Source of the DNA: Monosporascus cannonballus
Taxonomy: Eukaryota > Ascomycota > Sordariomycetes > Xylariales
Assembly (NCBI GenBank): GCA_004154925.1
Contig: QJNS01000029.1
Span: forward strand, 248,001 to 312,000
Direction of reading: 5' to 3'
Length of the DNA: 64,000 bases
Shown here: one piece after another, positions 25,560-36,800 of the stretch
Position numbering within the stretch: position 1 is the stretch's first letter
Layout: every line of letters begins with the position of its first letter
The notes under the pieces: model-generated
Database searches by the model: none
What the model saw: only the letters and a program-made list of their open reading frames with translations
What the model was told of the DNA's origin: nothing
Made by a program: the position numbers and the translations under genes

Positions 25560-26115
25560 TAATAACGGCAGAATTACCCGAAATAATAATATTTTAATTT
25601 ATAAGATTTACGGAAAGAAACCTTTAATTTACCGTATTCTAATTAATAACGTCCACTTTTCTTAAGGCCTAAACCGTAATTACGGATTCCGATTCTAATT
25701 ACGTAAGGTTATTGGAATTATTTAAGGATTAAAAAGTACGATTAACAAATTTCGTACCCTGAAATTAATAATATTAACGTTAATAACGTATATAAAAAAA
25801 ACGCGCAAAAACCTCGGATAAAAGTTTTTCGGCTATTAGCTTTTTTTTTTAATTTTTTCGATTTTGCAATATAACGATTAATTATAAAAACAGGGATTTT
25901 TATCCCGTTATACGAACAACCTTGACAGATATATTCCTTATAACGAAAAACCTTATTTATTATTTAATAATTAAGCTGCCGAACAAAATAGAAAAAAAAA
26001 TATTACGTTAAAACTTTCGAATTTAATTAAATTAACTAAAGCAAATTGCTGTTCGGATTTGCGAAAACGACGTTTAGATATACCGAAAAACATATTAAAA
26101 GTATGTAAAAAAAAC
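25560..26115 (-). pseudogene. antisense ORF of gypsy C, Cys-rich protein remnant
   Basis: In the same place as the antisense frames of A, B, D and E. On the minus strand MFFGISKRRFRKSEQQFALV is readable from about 26095, then after a frame change a CxxC pair in YICQGCSYNG (near 25915-25930). A Lys-rich stretch near KIEKIKKKKLIAEKLL follows, and a tail reading ISGNSAVINKNSL. It is more decayed than the B copy; the first half of the six-Cys cluster is blurred. It was assigned by position and by the CxxC and basic regions. Confidence 0.5.
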
Positions 26116-26166
26116 TTACCAAAAAAAAGAAATCTTAAGGGCAAGATTTTAAAAAAAAGGAGATCG

Positions 26167-26516
26167 TATTACGACCTAATAAATTACGGTTTCTAGAAAC
26201 GGTCGCAACAGGAAGGCCAAAAAAACTATATGGATTAGGTTACGTAATAAATTACCAACTTATTAATAGTAAGCTAATAAGCCGGATTACCAACTTATTA
26301 GTAATAAGTTAACTAAAGGAGAAAAATATATACGTTTATTAATTTCATAATTTAAATAACTTTAGTTTACAATAATAATTCGTTACCTAAGGCACTTTTG
26401 GTATTACGAAACGTAATACGTTACCGTATTTATTGCTTAGATTCCCACGATACTCCTGCTAACATAAACCCGTCGACTTAAGGTTTAATAGTTGGTTAAA
26501 CCGCCTAGCTGTCACA
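26167..26516 (+). repeat. 3' LTR of gypsy C
   Basis: 350 bp, TATTACGACCTAATAAATTA … CCGCCTAGCTGTCACA, equal in length to the 5' LTR. It is preceded by a purine tract (AAAAAAAAGGAGATCG) and followed by the second ATCTA. Confidence 0.93.
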
Positions 26517-27756
26517 ATCTATTAATAGGACTTTAAAGACCCTTGGCGTTAAGAGATAATACTAATGAACCTTTTTTAAGGGCTCAGCGACCGATGAACG
26601 AGGGCCTTTCGTATAAATAATTATACTGGGCTCCGTACCTGTCGAACCTAGCCGAAGGTCCATATTAATGGGACCATCAGTTGCACCACTTATCAGACCA
26701 CTTACGGTCACTTTCGTCAGTTATCCCTTATAGCTACAGTTGATTTTCCATGTATTTAAGGAGGTTTCGCCGTCCTTTCTTTCCAGCTAGGACCTCTTGG
26801 AGGGTAGAGCCTGATAATAAAGCTTCTTCAATTGTATATGCTTCAGTGTGCGATGTCAGGGTCTCATAGTACCCGAATAGCTAAGAAAAAGGCAGTTATT
26901 AAAGGTGGTTTAATCATTGTTTATCCTAAGAGCTACTTTCTAGGACGCTCCTATGCCTTTCGCTCTGTATTTCACCATTTCCCCCGATATTTGGTGACTC
27001 AGGTTACGCTGCCTCGGAAGAGACTGCCACCTCGTGAATCCGAAGACCCCAAATATAAATTGGAATGTCCTAATTGCGGGCATGCGACAGGACTCCCTAG
27101 GGCGACTTGGGGACTGTGCCTGAAGTTTGCAGGTCTCTTTAACGCCTTGTAGGATATATGATGAAGCCAGGCGCTAGGTTGCACAACATAAGGCCAGCTG
27201 CAGATTATATGTCTTTTAAGAGACGAAAAAGCCAGGCTTCTAAAGGGGGGTGTACTGCTAGAGGGTATGCTATCCACTCTCTATATAGCCACCAATTGTA
27301 TCACATAACCAGCTACACCGGGCTCGATCAGCATCCGATTCTAATTTCCCAGTTGCCAATTCCCGACCTCGCCAAATGCCCCTCCCGAACAAATGTGTCT
27401 CTAAGCGATGAAAGCTAAGCAGCACGAGTAGACCAGAGTAACGATATGTGGCACTGAACGCTTGCATGGTTCGTGGGCGGTAGCCGGCTTCCTATGATAG
27501 TAATAAAAACTTGTAACTCAGCCCAGCAATAGCTCATTAGCAAGTTTCTCGTTCGCAAGACGACGGGATGGATCCTGAGAAGGGTATTAGACTGTCCATT
27601 GTCCCTCGGAGAACGAATAAATCGCTGCGGCTCTTTGCAAGCCTTTAAATCCATGTCCGCTGCCATCTGAACGCGCCCAGCGATATTCAATTCCATGATG
27701 CTGCATACCTGTAACAGCTTGACAGTATAACCCCCTAAGAATCGGGAGAACATCTC
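26517..27756. other. GC-balanced host DNA, no assignable gene
   Basis: Ordinary-composition sequence between gypsy C and the end of the NIT2-like gene. Several open frames of 65-112 codons exist on both strands (for example 26832-27152 plus, 27415-27753 minus). None shows a domain I recognise and they overlap each other. One plus-strand frame has ECPNCGHATG, which resembles half of a zinc ribbon, but no partner CxxC. The 3' UTR of the NIT2-like gene must lie at its right end. I can neither assign nor exclude a spliced gene or decayed gene here. Confidence 0.5.
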
Positions 27757-28824
27757 TCAGTTGTCGTCCTTGGGTATATCCGGCTCATCGAAGTTGATCT
27801 TCCCCTGGCTGACGTCCGGGTAGACGTCGAACCTCCTCTGGGTGTAGAGGGGGATGCTCTTCCGCGTCTCCTCGATGCAGGCGGGGTCGAGCTCGCAGCT
27901 GACGATGCCCTCCTCCTCACCGGCCTCGTCGAGGACCTTGGCCAGGGGGTCGACGACCATGCTGTGGCCGTAGGCGACGTAGGGCCCGCCCGTATCGCGG
28001 GCGGGGCTGCACATGGCGACGTAGACCTGGTTGTCCATGGCGCGGGCGCGGGCCAGCAGACCCCAGTGCAGCGGGCCCGTCGTTGTGTTGAAGGCGCCCG
28101 GGTACACAAGGGCGAAAGAGCCGCGCCGCGCCGCGATGGTCGCCAGCTCTGGGAACCGCACGTCGTAGCAAATGGCGACGCCGACGCGGCCGTACCCCGG
28201 CAGGTCCACGATCGTCACCTTGTTGCCCGGGGACAGCGTGTCGCTCTCGCGGAACCGGATCTTCCCCGGGATGTCGATGTCGAAGAGGTGAACCTTGCGG
28301 TGCGTCGCGAGCAGCGCGCCGTCGGGCCCGAATGTCAGCGACGTGTTGTAGTATTTCCCCTCTCTCCTCCGCTCCTCGGGGTCCGAGCTTTCCGGGTTGT
28401 GCGGGTCCGCTTCCGGGATGGACCCCCCGATCAGGTACGTCTGGGTCTCGGCGGCCATCGCGGACAGCGCGTGGTAGGAGGGGGACTGCTCCTTGGTCGG
28501 CGGGCTGGGCAGCAGGGTCTCGGCGTAGGTGGGGAAGAAGTCGGTCCCGTAGGGCGAGTTGAAGCATTCGGGCAGGACGATGATCTTGGCGCCCCCGCGG
28601 GCGGCCTCGAGGACCTTTTGCCTCGCGCGGGCGAGGTTGGCGGCCTTGTCGCGCCCGCTAGCCAGCTGGACGCAGGCAAGCTTCACGGGCTGCTTGAGCA
28701 GCGGGCCATTCGATGAGGTGGCCATCGCGCAAGATAGTGGCTTAAGACTCGGAACTGAGTATGGGCCTCTGGACAACACGGATCGGGAGAAGAGGTTCAA
28801 GGTCCTGAGCGAAAAAACTATCAT
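27757..28824 (-). CDS. omega-amidase / Nit2-type nitrilase-superfamily amidohydrolase
   Basis: 355 residues in a single exon. The family hydrolyses alpha-ketoglutaramate and alpha-ketosuccinamate to the keto acids plus ammonia, closing the glutamine/asparagine transaminase pathway. The Glu-Lys-Cys triad is complete: E86 in [11 protein letters not shown]177 in [15 protein letters not shown]219 in [13 protein letters not shown]. The Nit2-specific stretch [22 protein letters not shown] is also present, as is SPARD. Compared with animal Nit2 (about 276 aa) it has an acidic insert near residues 141-156. The first ATG (28824) adds 33 residues rich in Ser/Arg without acidic residues ([16 protein letters not shown]…), plausible as a mitochondrial presequence. 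The ATG at 28725 (MATSSNG) would give a 322-residue cytosolic form. The upstream in-frame extension to 28893 begins with GTG and is not used here. GC-rich wobble positions and no RIP stops show a living gene. Confidence 0.93.
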   Translation of the reverse strand: MIVFSLRTLNLFSRSVLSRGPYSVPSLKPLSCAMATSSNGPLLKQPVKLACVQLASGRDKAANLARARQKVLEAARGGAKIIVLPECFNSPYGTDFFPTYAETLLPSPPTKEQSPSYHALSAMAAETQTYLIGGSIPEADPHNPESSDPEERRREGKYYNTSLTFGPDGALLATHRKVHLFDIDIPGKIRFRESDTLSPGNKVTIVDLPGYGRVGVAICYDVRFPELATIAARRGSFALVYPGAFNTTTGPLHWGLLARARAMDNQVYVAMCSPARDTGGPYVAYGHSMVVDPLAKVLDEAGEEEGIVSCELDPACIEETRKSIPLYTQRRFDVYPDVSQGKINFDEPDIPKDDN

Positions 28825-29668
28825 GGTGTACGTATCTTGTAACACCGGCAATTGGGCGCCGACAAGGTCCAGTGTTCTTTCTTTGGTCCCCACCGTTGCA
28901 AACCCTGGTTTAACGTTTTTTTAGAGGGGTAAGCTCGGCATAGGAAAACTGCATTTTATTAAATTACTCGTGAGAGTGTGTTATTGGATAGTTACAAGTA
29001 ATCTACGGATGTCTTGGTATTGCTTCGGTGAAGCTTAACCTGACGGCGATGGCTCATCTTATCTGCTTAAGCATGTAGAAATTCGTTTCCTTTTTTATTT
29101 AGCTTTAAAATATATTAAAAACGCAGACACTAACAGCTAATAACGACAACATGTTGCACCCGTTTCCCACCCGCGTTTCTCCCATGTATCGAGGCCAAAG
29201 TGGACTTTTGCCATATATAGTTAGCGTTGACGCAGCTCCCTATCATTGCTGTGCTCCCTTCGCACCCGGAGAGATAGCTTGATCACAGACTGATGATAGG
29301 TAACAGTCTCACTGGAAAAGTCGTGAGCTGGGTGAATGTCACTTCTTCAAGTTAAATCCGGTGCGATATATCCTTAATCAAAGTTTGAGTGTTCTTCTAC
29401 ACGTTTGGACGAGTTGCTGTCGATGCGCGTCGGATGCGAGTTGAGATGTAGTTGCAGGGCTGGGAAGCCTCACACGATTGGGGCGCACCGGTAAGCTTGT
29501 TTAGCACTAGCCTTACATTAGTAGTGCTGACGCTCCTGACCCGTTGCTGTGCTCCTTCGCCGTTTGACTTCCCGACTCCAGGTTCTTTTGCCCAGGTGGA
29601 GTATTCCGTGTCATTGTGATTGGATCTCTACTAAGATAGCTTCAAACTCGGCTTGCACACCTACACCA
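28825..29668. promoter_or_regulatory. divergent intergenic region between the NIT2-like gene and the HET pseudogene
   Basis: About 840 bp of un-RIPed DNA between divergently oriented genes, so it should hold both promoters. A TATA-like TATATAG lies near 29215. An imperfect direct repeat of about 38 bp around TTGCTGTGCTCC(C)TTCGC occurs near 29226-29263 and again near 29525-29560. I see no other recognisable site. Confidence 0.45.
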
Positions 29669-32242
29669 ATGTATCGCCCTTTAGACTCTGCTAGCGGTGA
29701 GATTCGGCTGTTGGTGATTTATCCCGCCAAGAAACTAGAGGATCCGCTAGTAGGCTCCATCCAACACACCACCCTCACATCCCGTCCCCAATATGAAGCC
29801 CTATCATATGCTTGGGGCAATAAAGGGGGGGGAAGGACATTATCATCGACGGCGAGAGGCTCGGCGTCTTCGAGGATCTCGAGGTTGCTCTCCGGCGGTT
29901 AAGGAAGCCCAAGGAATGGCGGACCTTGTGGATCGACGCCATCTGCATTAACCAGGACGACTTCACCGAGCAGCAGGAGCAGATCCCGCTCATGCACAAG
30001 ATCTACCAGCAGGCGCAGCAAGTCTGTATCTTGCTCGGCGAGTCGACCGGCACGTCGGGTATCGCCATGCGCCATATCAACAAGATACGATACGGCCCCT
30101 GGCGCGAGGGTCTCTGGAGGGGTCTGGAAGCCGACGAGTTCCACCATAAGTATTCTTGGTTCGGAACCAGGGAAATGCTCAAGGTCATACGTAGCAAGGC
30201 CTCGGTATACGGGATGTCGAGCCTGGTCGAGGAACTGGTGCACGGCGAGATCCGCGAGTTGCTCGCCCGGCCTTGGTGGAATCGGGGGTCGGCGGTGCAG
30301 GAGGCCGTCGTGGCCAAGAAGCCGCTAATCATGTGTGGCCAGAAACAGCGCTGTGGGAGTGCATCGGCCAAGCCACCAAACGGGTGCGCGGCGGAGGTGT
30401 CTCCTTGGAGACCGCTTCCCTGTTCGGCCAGCGCGCGTAGGCTCGACGTATACTTTTCCTGGCGAGACATATTTGCAAATTTCTGCGTATCGGGATTGTC
30501 AGAAACCAGTACCGCTCTTCCGGCTGCTCTACGACTTCCGCAATCTGAGCTGCGCCGACCCTCGTGACGGGATTTACGCTTTCCTAGGCCTAACGGCCGA
30601 AACGACAGATATCAAGGTCCAGCCAGATTATACGGCCGATATCGCTGCCGTGTACTGTGTCTTTGCTCACCAGGCAATCGAGAAGACGAGGACGCACGAC
30701 GTGCTGAACTGCAAGCGAGAATGGAGGGAGTCTCCCAACGGTGTGGAGACGGAAGGGACGGTTCTGATATATAGCGTAGAGCATCAGTCGCGTTATCACG
30801 ACATGCAGGCCATGCTGATTGACAATGGGACGGAATCGGGGCCCAGGGTTGGATGGGCGAGATTGCTACAAGAATGGGAGCCTCTCGACGAATATAGCGA
30901 AGACATGGTTGGAATGGTGAAAAGGAAGGAGTACCTTTTCGACCACGCCACAAGGACGCGACATGAAGAGAGCCCCCTGAAACATCAGCCTCCTTCGCTC
31001 GCTGAGCACAAAACCCAGCACAGGAAGGCGCCTGCCGAGGGGGGGCTGAGGTGGTGGGATAATCTTGGTCGGGCGCAACTGACATACCGTCCCGGAGAAT
31101 CCGCAGTCACACTCTCCAATGAGACAGCCCTGGAGCACGACTTCTCGACCCTGCCGTCTTGGGCGTCAAACTGGATGGCCAGCTCACCGAGAGACCCTGA
31201 ACTCTTCCTCCGCCACTTTGACCGTGGCGGTATCGAGGGCTTCTGCTTCACCAGGTGGCACGAAGCAAGCGTTATTGCCGACGAAGCCAAGGGTGGAGAT
31301 GCTTTGATGCTCGAAGGGATGATGTTCGACGACATTGAACAAATGACACTCCCGTGGCACCCAGTCGATCAAGCTATTCCGCTCTCTAGAGACTTCCAGG
31401 ACTTCGATATCTGGGAAGCACTGGCTGTTGCCCAGCAGGAGAACTGCCCGTACCAGCACCTCCAAGGTGCCAGAAGGCGAGCTTTCTACGGACTGTAACG
31501 GCCAACTTCTTCCCCGATCCGAGCACAGACGACTTTCACGCCGATTGGTCTTCCTCCTCTCCTGAAACGATGGCCAAGAAGAAAGCCCTTTTTGAAGCCT
31601 TTATCAACCGCATTGAGTGGTATAGAGCGGATACCCCGAAATTTGTTTCACTCGGCATTGCCGAATCTGTAAAACTCGCGACGTACTCTTCCAGTCTGGA
31701 AGAGAAGATGTACGCCTACTACCACATGTTGCTGTCCGCGCTCTCCCCTCCGACCACAGAGGATGACGACGCCACTCCAGGCTCACTATCTGAAGTCTCG
31801 AGCCTGGATGACGCCATTTCCCAGATCACCCTGATGGAGCCGGTGCTGATGGAGGATGCCACGAACTTCAAATTCCACACATTCGTCATGGAGCAGTGGA
31901 AGGACCGCTGGCGCATGACCAAAAAACAGATACAGAATCAGGGGTCAGTGTACTTGCAGTACGAAGAGCTGTGTCGGCGGATTCACGATATCTGTCGCGA
32001 TCGGGCGCTATTCGTCACCAAGCGCAGCTATATGGGGCTTGCGCCGTGGAACGCGAAGGTCGGGGACCGGGTGTGTAGTTTGAAAGGAGGGAAGACCCCG
32101 TTCCTCGTGCGAAGGGTAGGGCGCTCTGATGAGGAGCGATACAAGCCTAGTCGGCGAGGCGTATGTCTATGATGAGAAGAAGGGCTTGCCCCTGGGTCGG
32201 GACCTTGAAGCGGATACCTGGCGGGGAATCCGGCTCGTGTAA
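29669..32242 (+). pseudogene. HET-domain (heterokaryon incompatibility) gene broken by frameshifts
   Basis: Starts MYRPLDSASGEIRLL at 29669. HET proteins trigger cell death when genetically different hyphae fuse. Family blocks are clear: YEALSYAWG (29792-29818), LWIDAICINQ (29926-29955), PWW…VQEAVVAKKPLIMCG (to about 30340), DPRDGIYAFLGL (30557-30592), and a C-terminal YMGLAPWNAKVGDRVC (near 32031-32078) ending …TWRGIRLV at 32242. They lie in different frames. Shifts occur at a G8 run (29825-29832), near 30340, between 30430 and 30470 (with TAG at 30438-30440), near 31490 (stop 31496-31498), and near 32142. Joined, they cover roughly 850 codons, a normal length for this family. The damage is mostly small indels, not RIP transitions. 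Sequencing error could explain the G8 shift but hardly all five; introns do not fit the junctions. Confidence 0.88.
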
Positions 32243-32373
32243 GGTTTGATCAAGCCGAGACGCTGGCCACACTACAGCCAAAACGCAATACCAGCCGCAG
32301 TTTGCACAGATCGCGCCATGTGAGTGTGCTCAAAAACTGGCTGCATGGTGGCCTGAGCTATTGAAACAATTGC
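32243..32373. other. island flank downstream of the HET pseudogene
   Basis: Un-RIPed DNA that probably holds the former 3' UTR. It ends with ATTGC (32369-32373), the target duplicated by copia-2; the same host sequence resumes at 49684. Confidence 0.7.
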
Positions 32374-32540
32374 TGTCAGATATAGGGGACCTCAGTTGTG
32401 TTGTTGTATTCCGTTAAGTTGTAGGCGCTCTCGCACACGTACAACTCTAAGTAGCTTAGCCACGGAACATATATGAGCCGATCAGTATGGGACTTTTCCG
32501 TATATGGGGAACGCTCCGCACCCCCCAACTAGCTGATACA
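32374..32540 (+). repeat. 5' LTR of copia-2
   Basis: 167 bp, TGTCAGATATAGGGG … CAACTAGCTGATACA, hardly touched by RIP. It includes CACGGAACATATATGAGCCG with a TATA-like core. It differs from its partner at 49519-49683 mostly by transitions and one 2-bp indel near the 3' end. Confidence 0.78.
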
Positions 32541-33416
32541 TCTCGTTAATACCTTAAAGCAATTATGGCGTTAATCGTTATATTTTATTTTTTTTCAAAC
32601 TGTAATTATTTATTTTATTTTTTAATAATCAATTTTTTACTTAATTAATTTAAAGATTTTATAATACTTATTAATTTTAATTATTTTTTGAAATAATTAA
32701 AAACTTTTTATAATAAATTTTCAATTACTTTATGAACAAATATATCATTTATAAATATATAAATTATGTAAATTAACTTTTTTTATTTTTTTTCGTAATT
32801 AATAATTATATATATATATATATTATAATTGTATTTTTTAAAAAATAATATTTGTATTAATTTACTATAAAATTTATTAAATCTTATATTATATATTTAA
32901 TAGGTCTGCATTTAAATAGGTTTTTAAGTTCTTAATTAATCGACAGTAAAATCAGACTTTTTAATAATTTATATAAAAAACAATAATTCTGTTTTAGTAA
33001 TAAAAATAATTATTATATTTTATTTGTTCTCTCGTTATTTTATGATTTGGCCGAATAATTTTATATCGTAAATTTAAAATTGTTTTCGATTAATTATATT
33101 ATTTGCGAAAAAATATCGTTTAAAACTTTTATTGAATTTTTATTATTAAATTATAATGTTAACGTTTTGATATCGATTAAGTACAAATAATTTGATTAAT
33201 AACTTTATAATATATAATATTGAAATTTAAATTAAATTCAGCAAATCGGAATATAATAAAAAATATATTTAATTACATATTAATTATAAAATATAAAATG
33301 AAATCGAATTTTTTTTAATATTTACTAATTAAGCTTAAATAAGCTAGATTAGAATTTGATAATAATTCAACGTTTGTTATAAGTGTTTCTAAGTAATTAT
33401 TTAAATTCTTTTATGG
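32541..33416 (+). other. copia-2 internal region, 5' part (no readable domain)
   Basis: AT-rich DNA between the copia-2 5' LTR and gypsy D. It should contain the primer-binding site and start of gag, but I could not recognise either. A (TA)n run lies near 32808-32823. Confidence 0.5.
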
Positions 33417-33421
33417 TTAAA

Positions 33422-33792
33422 TGTTATAACCTAACAGGCTGCGGCCTCAGGAAACGGTCGCAACGAGAAAATAACTAAGCTATATAGGTCGAGTCACGTA
33501 ATGGCTCGATAGGATCTATCGTAAAGCCTATAGAGCTAGGCTCGACAGGATCTATCGTAAAACCTATAAAGCCAGGCTTAATAAGGCTAAAAAAACCAAA
33601 TATAATATGTTTATTATTTTCCATAATTTAAATAACTTTAGTTTATAATAAGATATTATTACATAAAATATCTTTAATATTACGAAACGTAATATATTAT
33701 TATATTTAATACTTATAGTTTTACGATATTTTTATTAATATAAATTTGTACGATTAAGATTTAATAATTAATTAAGTTACCTAATTATTATA
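33422..33792 (+). repeat. 5' LTR of gypsy D
   Basis: 371 bp, TGTTATAACCTAACAGGCTG … TTACCTAATTATTATA. The U3 region has two tandem 36-bp units beginning AGGATCTATCGTAAA (33511-33546 and 33547-33582). The first 160 bp are better preserved than the rest. Confidence 0.93.
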
Positions 33793-33849
33793 TGTTATAA
33801 GCTTTTATTTAATAATATTATTAAACCTTAAGCAATATCGCTAATATTA

Positions 33850-36800
33850 TATTTATTAATAAGTAACCTAAATAGCTTACTTACCAAATCCTTAATAACT
33901 CGAACATTGGAAAAAAATCCGAGAAAAGAAATTTCGTATTTTTCGTAAAGAAATTCTTCGATATCTCGATACTTTAAACGAACGTATTATTTAGCTTAAG
34001 AAAAATAATAATAACTTTACGACGTCTTTTTAAGCCGCCTATAAAAGATTTAAGAAAAAAAAAGATTTTCGAAATTAAAAAGTTTTTTCGAACGAGCTAG
34101 GTTATTTAGCTGAATTTTATCAAGGAATTAAAAAAGGTCCTTAAGCTTCCTAAGCTAGAACTTTTCGACGGAATTTCGACCAAATTATAATTATTTTTAA
34201 CTTAATATCAAACATATTTTAGGTATTTTCCTATTCGATTAATTATGCCTATTATATAAACCAAGTTCGCGGTTAAACGATATACCAGAAATACGGTTAT
34301 TTAATTCGAATCCGTCATAAGAAAATATATTACCATATTAATCAAAAATCGAAATTCGAAACTAATACGAAATTATATTAATACGAATTATTTAAACAAT
34401 TATTAATAAAGATTTTCGATATAATAAATAAATAAGTAAAAGCATAAATATAAATTTAATAAGTAATACAAAAAGATTAATATATAATTACGGTAATACA
34501 TTTATTTATTTAATTTTAAAATTAAATTAAAAATAAAAAATATTAATAGCTAAATTTTCGATAGTTTTTTAAAAATATAAGAAAGTATTTTTAAATTTAA
34601 TCGGCTTAATTATTTATCGGATTATATCGTTGTAGTAATTAAAATTAACGATCGATAATACGCTTAGCGTATTAAGGGTACTAAAGGAGAAAATAATAAC
34701 AAGCCCCGATATACGGCTAATATTAACGTTTTTCGACGCGGTAATACTTTTTACAATACGGAATTAAGGTTTATAGAACAGGGAGCGACTTATAGGAAAA
34801 ACTAAAGCCAGACTAAATACTTTAATTATAATAAAATAGTGCATAAAGCAACATAATACAAAACATCTAAAAACCCCCATTAGGACAACTAAAAACCCAT
34901 ATCTAAAGGATAATCCAGAGAAAATCAGAAAAACGGAAGTAAATCTATTAACATAATTCGGCTTAAATACATACCAGGCCTCCTATGGCAAAAAGCCCAA
35001 TAAGAGCCATTACGATAAGACGTTTAACGAAAAATATACGAAATTAGAAAATTAACTGAATAAATATCGCAAATATAATAAACAGCGTTATAAATACAAT
35101 TACGTAAATACCAGGATTAAATAAAAAAAGTTTGTTCCGGAACCCCTAATCGATACGACAAAATGTATATTATATATTGTCGATAACGAGAATGTCTCGG
35201 TTACGAAAAATGAAAATAATATATATATAAAAGAATTATTTATATGCATTATAAAAAATTTGATTTTTCAAATCGACCCGGAAATAATAAAAACGATAAA
35301 TAATAATATCGATATTTTCGATTTATAACCTTAAAAAATATTTAATAACTAGCCAAAACAAAAAGGTAGATTGAAAAAAATAATGCTTATAAAAAACCCT
35401 TTTTCTATAAGTAATATTATAATCATTAAACAGAAAAAGAATTAATTTAGTATATAATAAAAAATTATTATTAAACAATCATTATACATCTTTATTTTTA
35501 GTTAGCATTTATTATAAACTTTTACGAAAAAAAAGTTATTACAGAAAAAATACGTTAATTTATTTGCAAACTTTAAAATAATAATTAACATAATGCAGAA
35601 TAAAATATAATCGAAATTATAAAAACAGTTATATAATAAAGACATAAATTATAATAGCATTAAAACCAATTAATATAATTCGATAAAATAATAGATTAAA
35701 AATAATAACAAATATAATAACTTAACGTATTAAATATTAGAACATAAATAAAGTTCTATAAATTCGAAAACAAATTTAAAGAAATTACTTATAAAAAAGC
35801 CGCAGAATAACGAAACGTAAAAGAATTAAAGGAAATTTTTAAAAAAAACTTTAAACGCGATAATAAAAATCGTAAATAATTTTATTACATTATATATAGT
35901 AATCGGAACATATTAATATACCGCAATAATAAACTATAGAACTTTAAACAAAACTTAAATTATACCGAATATAATTAATAAGCTTAAATTACACTCAAGC
36001 TATAACTTAAAATCCTATATAGCGATAAATGTTGAAAATTAAAAATTCGCTTATAATAATAAGAACATTATACGCGAAATTAATTATTTCGAGATTTTTG
36101 TTTAAGAATAATATTAAATAATAAATTTCGATATCGTTGTACTTGGGAATTACGATAAAATTTTAGGATTGCCATAGATACGTTAGTACGAACTTTTAAT
36201 TAGTAAAGAGATTAGCCAAGTAAGGTTTATTTTCCACTTTATTAATAAACAAAAAAAGAAAAGAATTAGGATTTTAATATTAAGGATACCAACGAATATA
36301 AGCATAAGAATGCGATAAAAACCTTATTATCTAAAGGGATAAAACATAAAAGAATATAAATATAAACAAAAATACGACATATTGTTGTTATCATTAACGC
36401 GAAAATAAAGCAACTAAATAACGATTTAAAGCAGCAGCCCCAATATATAGAAAGTTTGACCAATATATTACCATAATACCATAGATACGGATAGCTTTTC
36501 AAAAAGAAGCTTAATACAAAATTATTAGAATATAACGAATAAAATTATAAGATAGATCTTGAGGAAAACTTTTTAACGAGGTTTTACCTCATTTATAATC
36601 TTAATAAAAACGAGTTACGGACTTTCAAAAAATATCTGAAAAATCGATTACAAAAAGGAGAAATTCGACCTTCGAAATTATTAACAAATTATCTGATATT
36701 TTTTGTATCGAAGAAAACGGAAAATTACGACTTATAATTAACTGTTAACCACTACATAACATTATTATTATAGATTAAATATTATTATTTTCAATAATAA

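Larger units (their letters stand above)
19886..26516 (+). mobile_element. complete Ty3/gypsy chromovirus copy C, TSD atcta
   Basis: 6.6-kb element with 350-bp LTRs at 19886-20235 and 26167-26516, flanked by ATCTA at 19881-19885 and 26517-26521. The internal order is as in copy B. Its RT box is still YLDD (23309-23320), although the frame around it is full of stops. It sits directly in the GC-balanced host island, not in another repeat, so it was an independent insertion next to the gene pair. Confidence 0.95.

Noticed and set aside
26522..27180. Possible ribosomal RNA fragment
   Set aside because: The texture looked rRNA-like at first, but no conserved LSU, SSU or 5S core sequence could be matched on either strand.
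27735..28924. Long open frames antisense to or out of frame with the NIT2-like gene (up to about 250 codons)
   Set aside because: They exist because the gene is GC-rich at wobble positions. Their products are Arg/Gly/Ala-rich without domains, while the minus-strand frame has the full nitrilase triad.
36266..36502. 78-codon minus-strand open frame
   Set aside because: It lies opposite gypsy D pol; the hydrophobic Tyr/Phe/Ile-rich product reflects AT-rich sequence.
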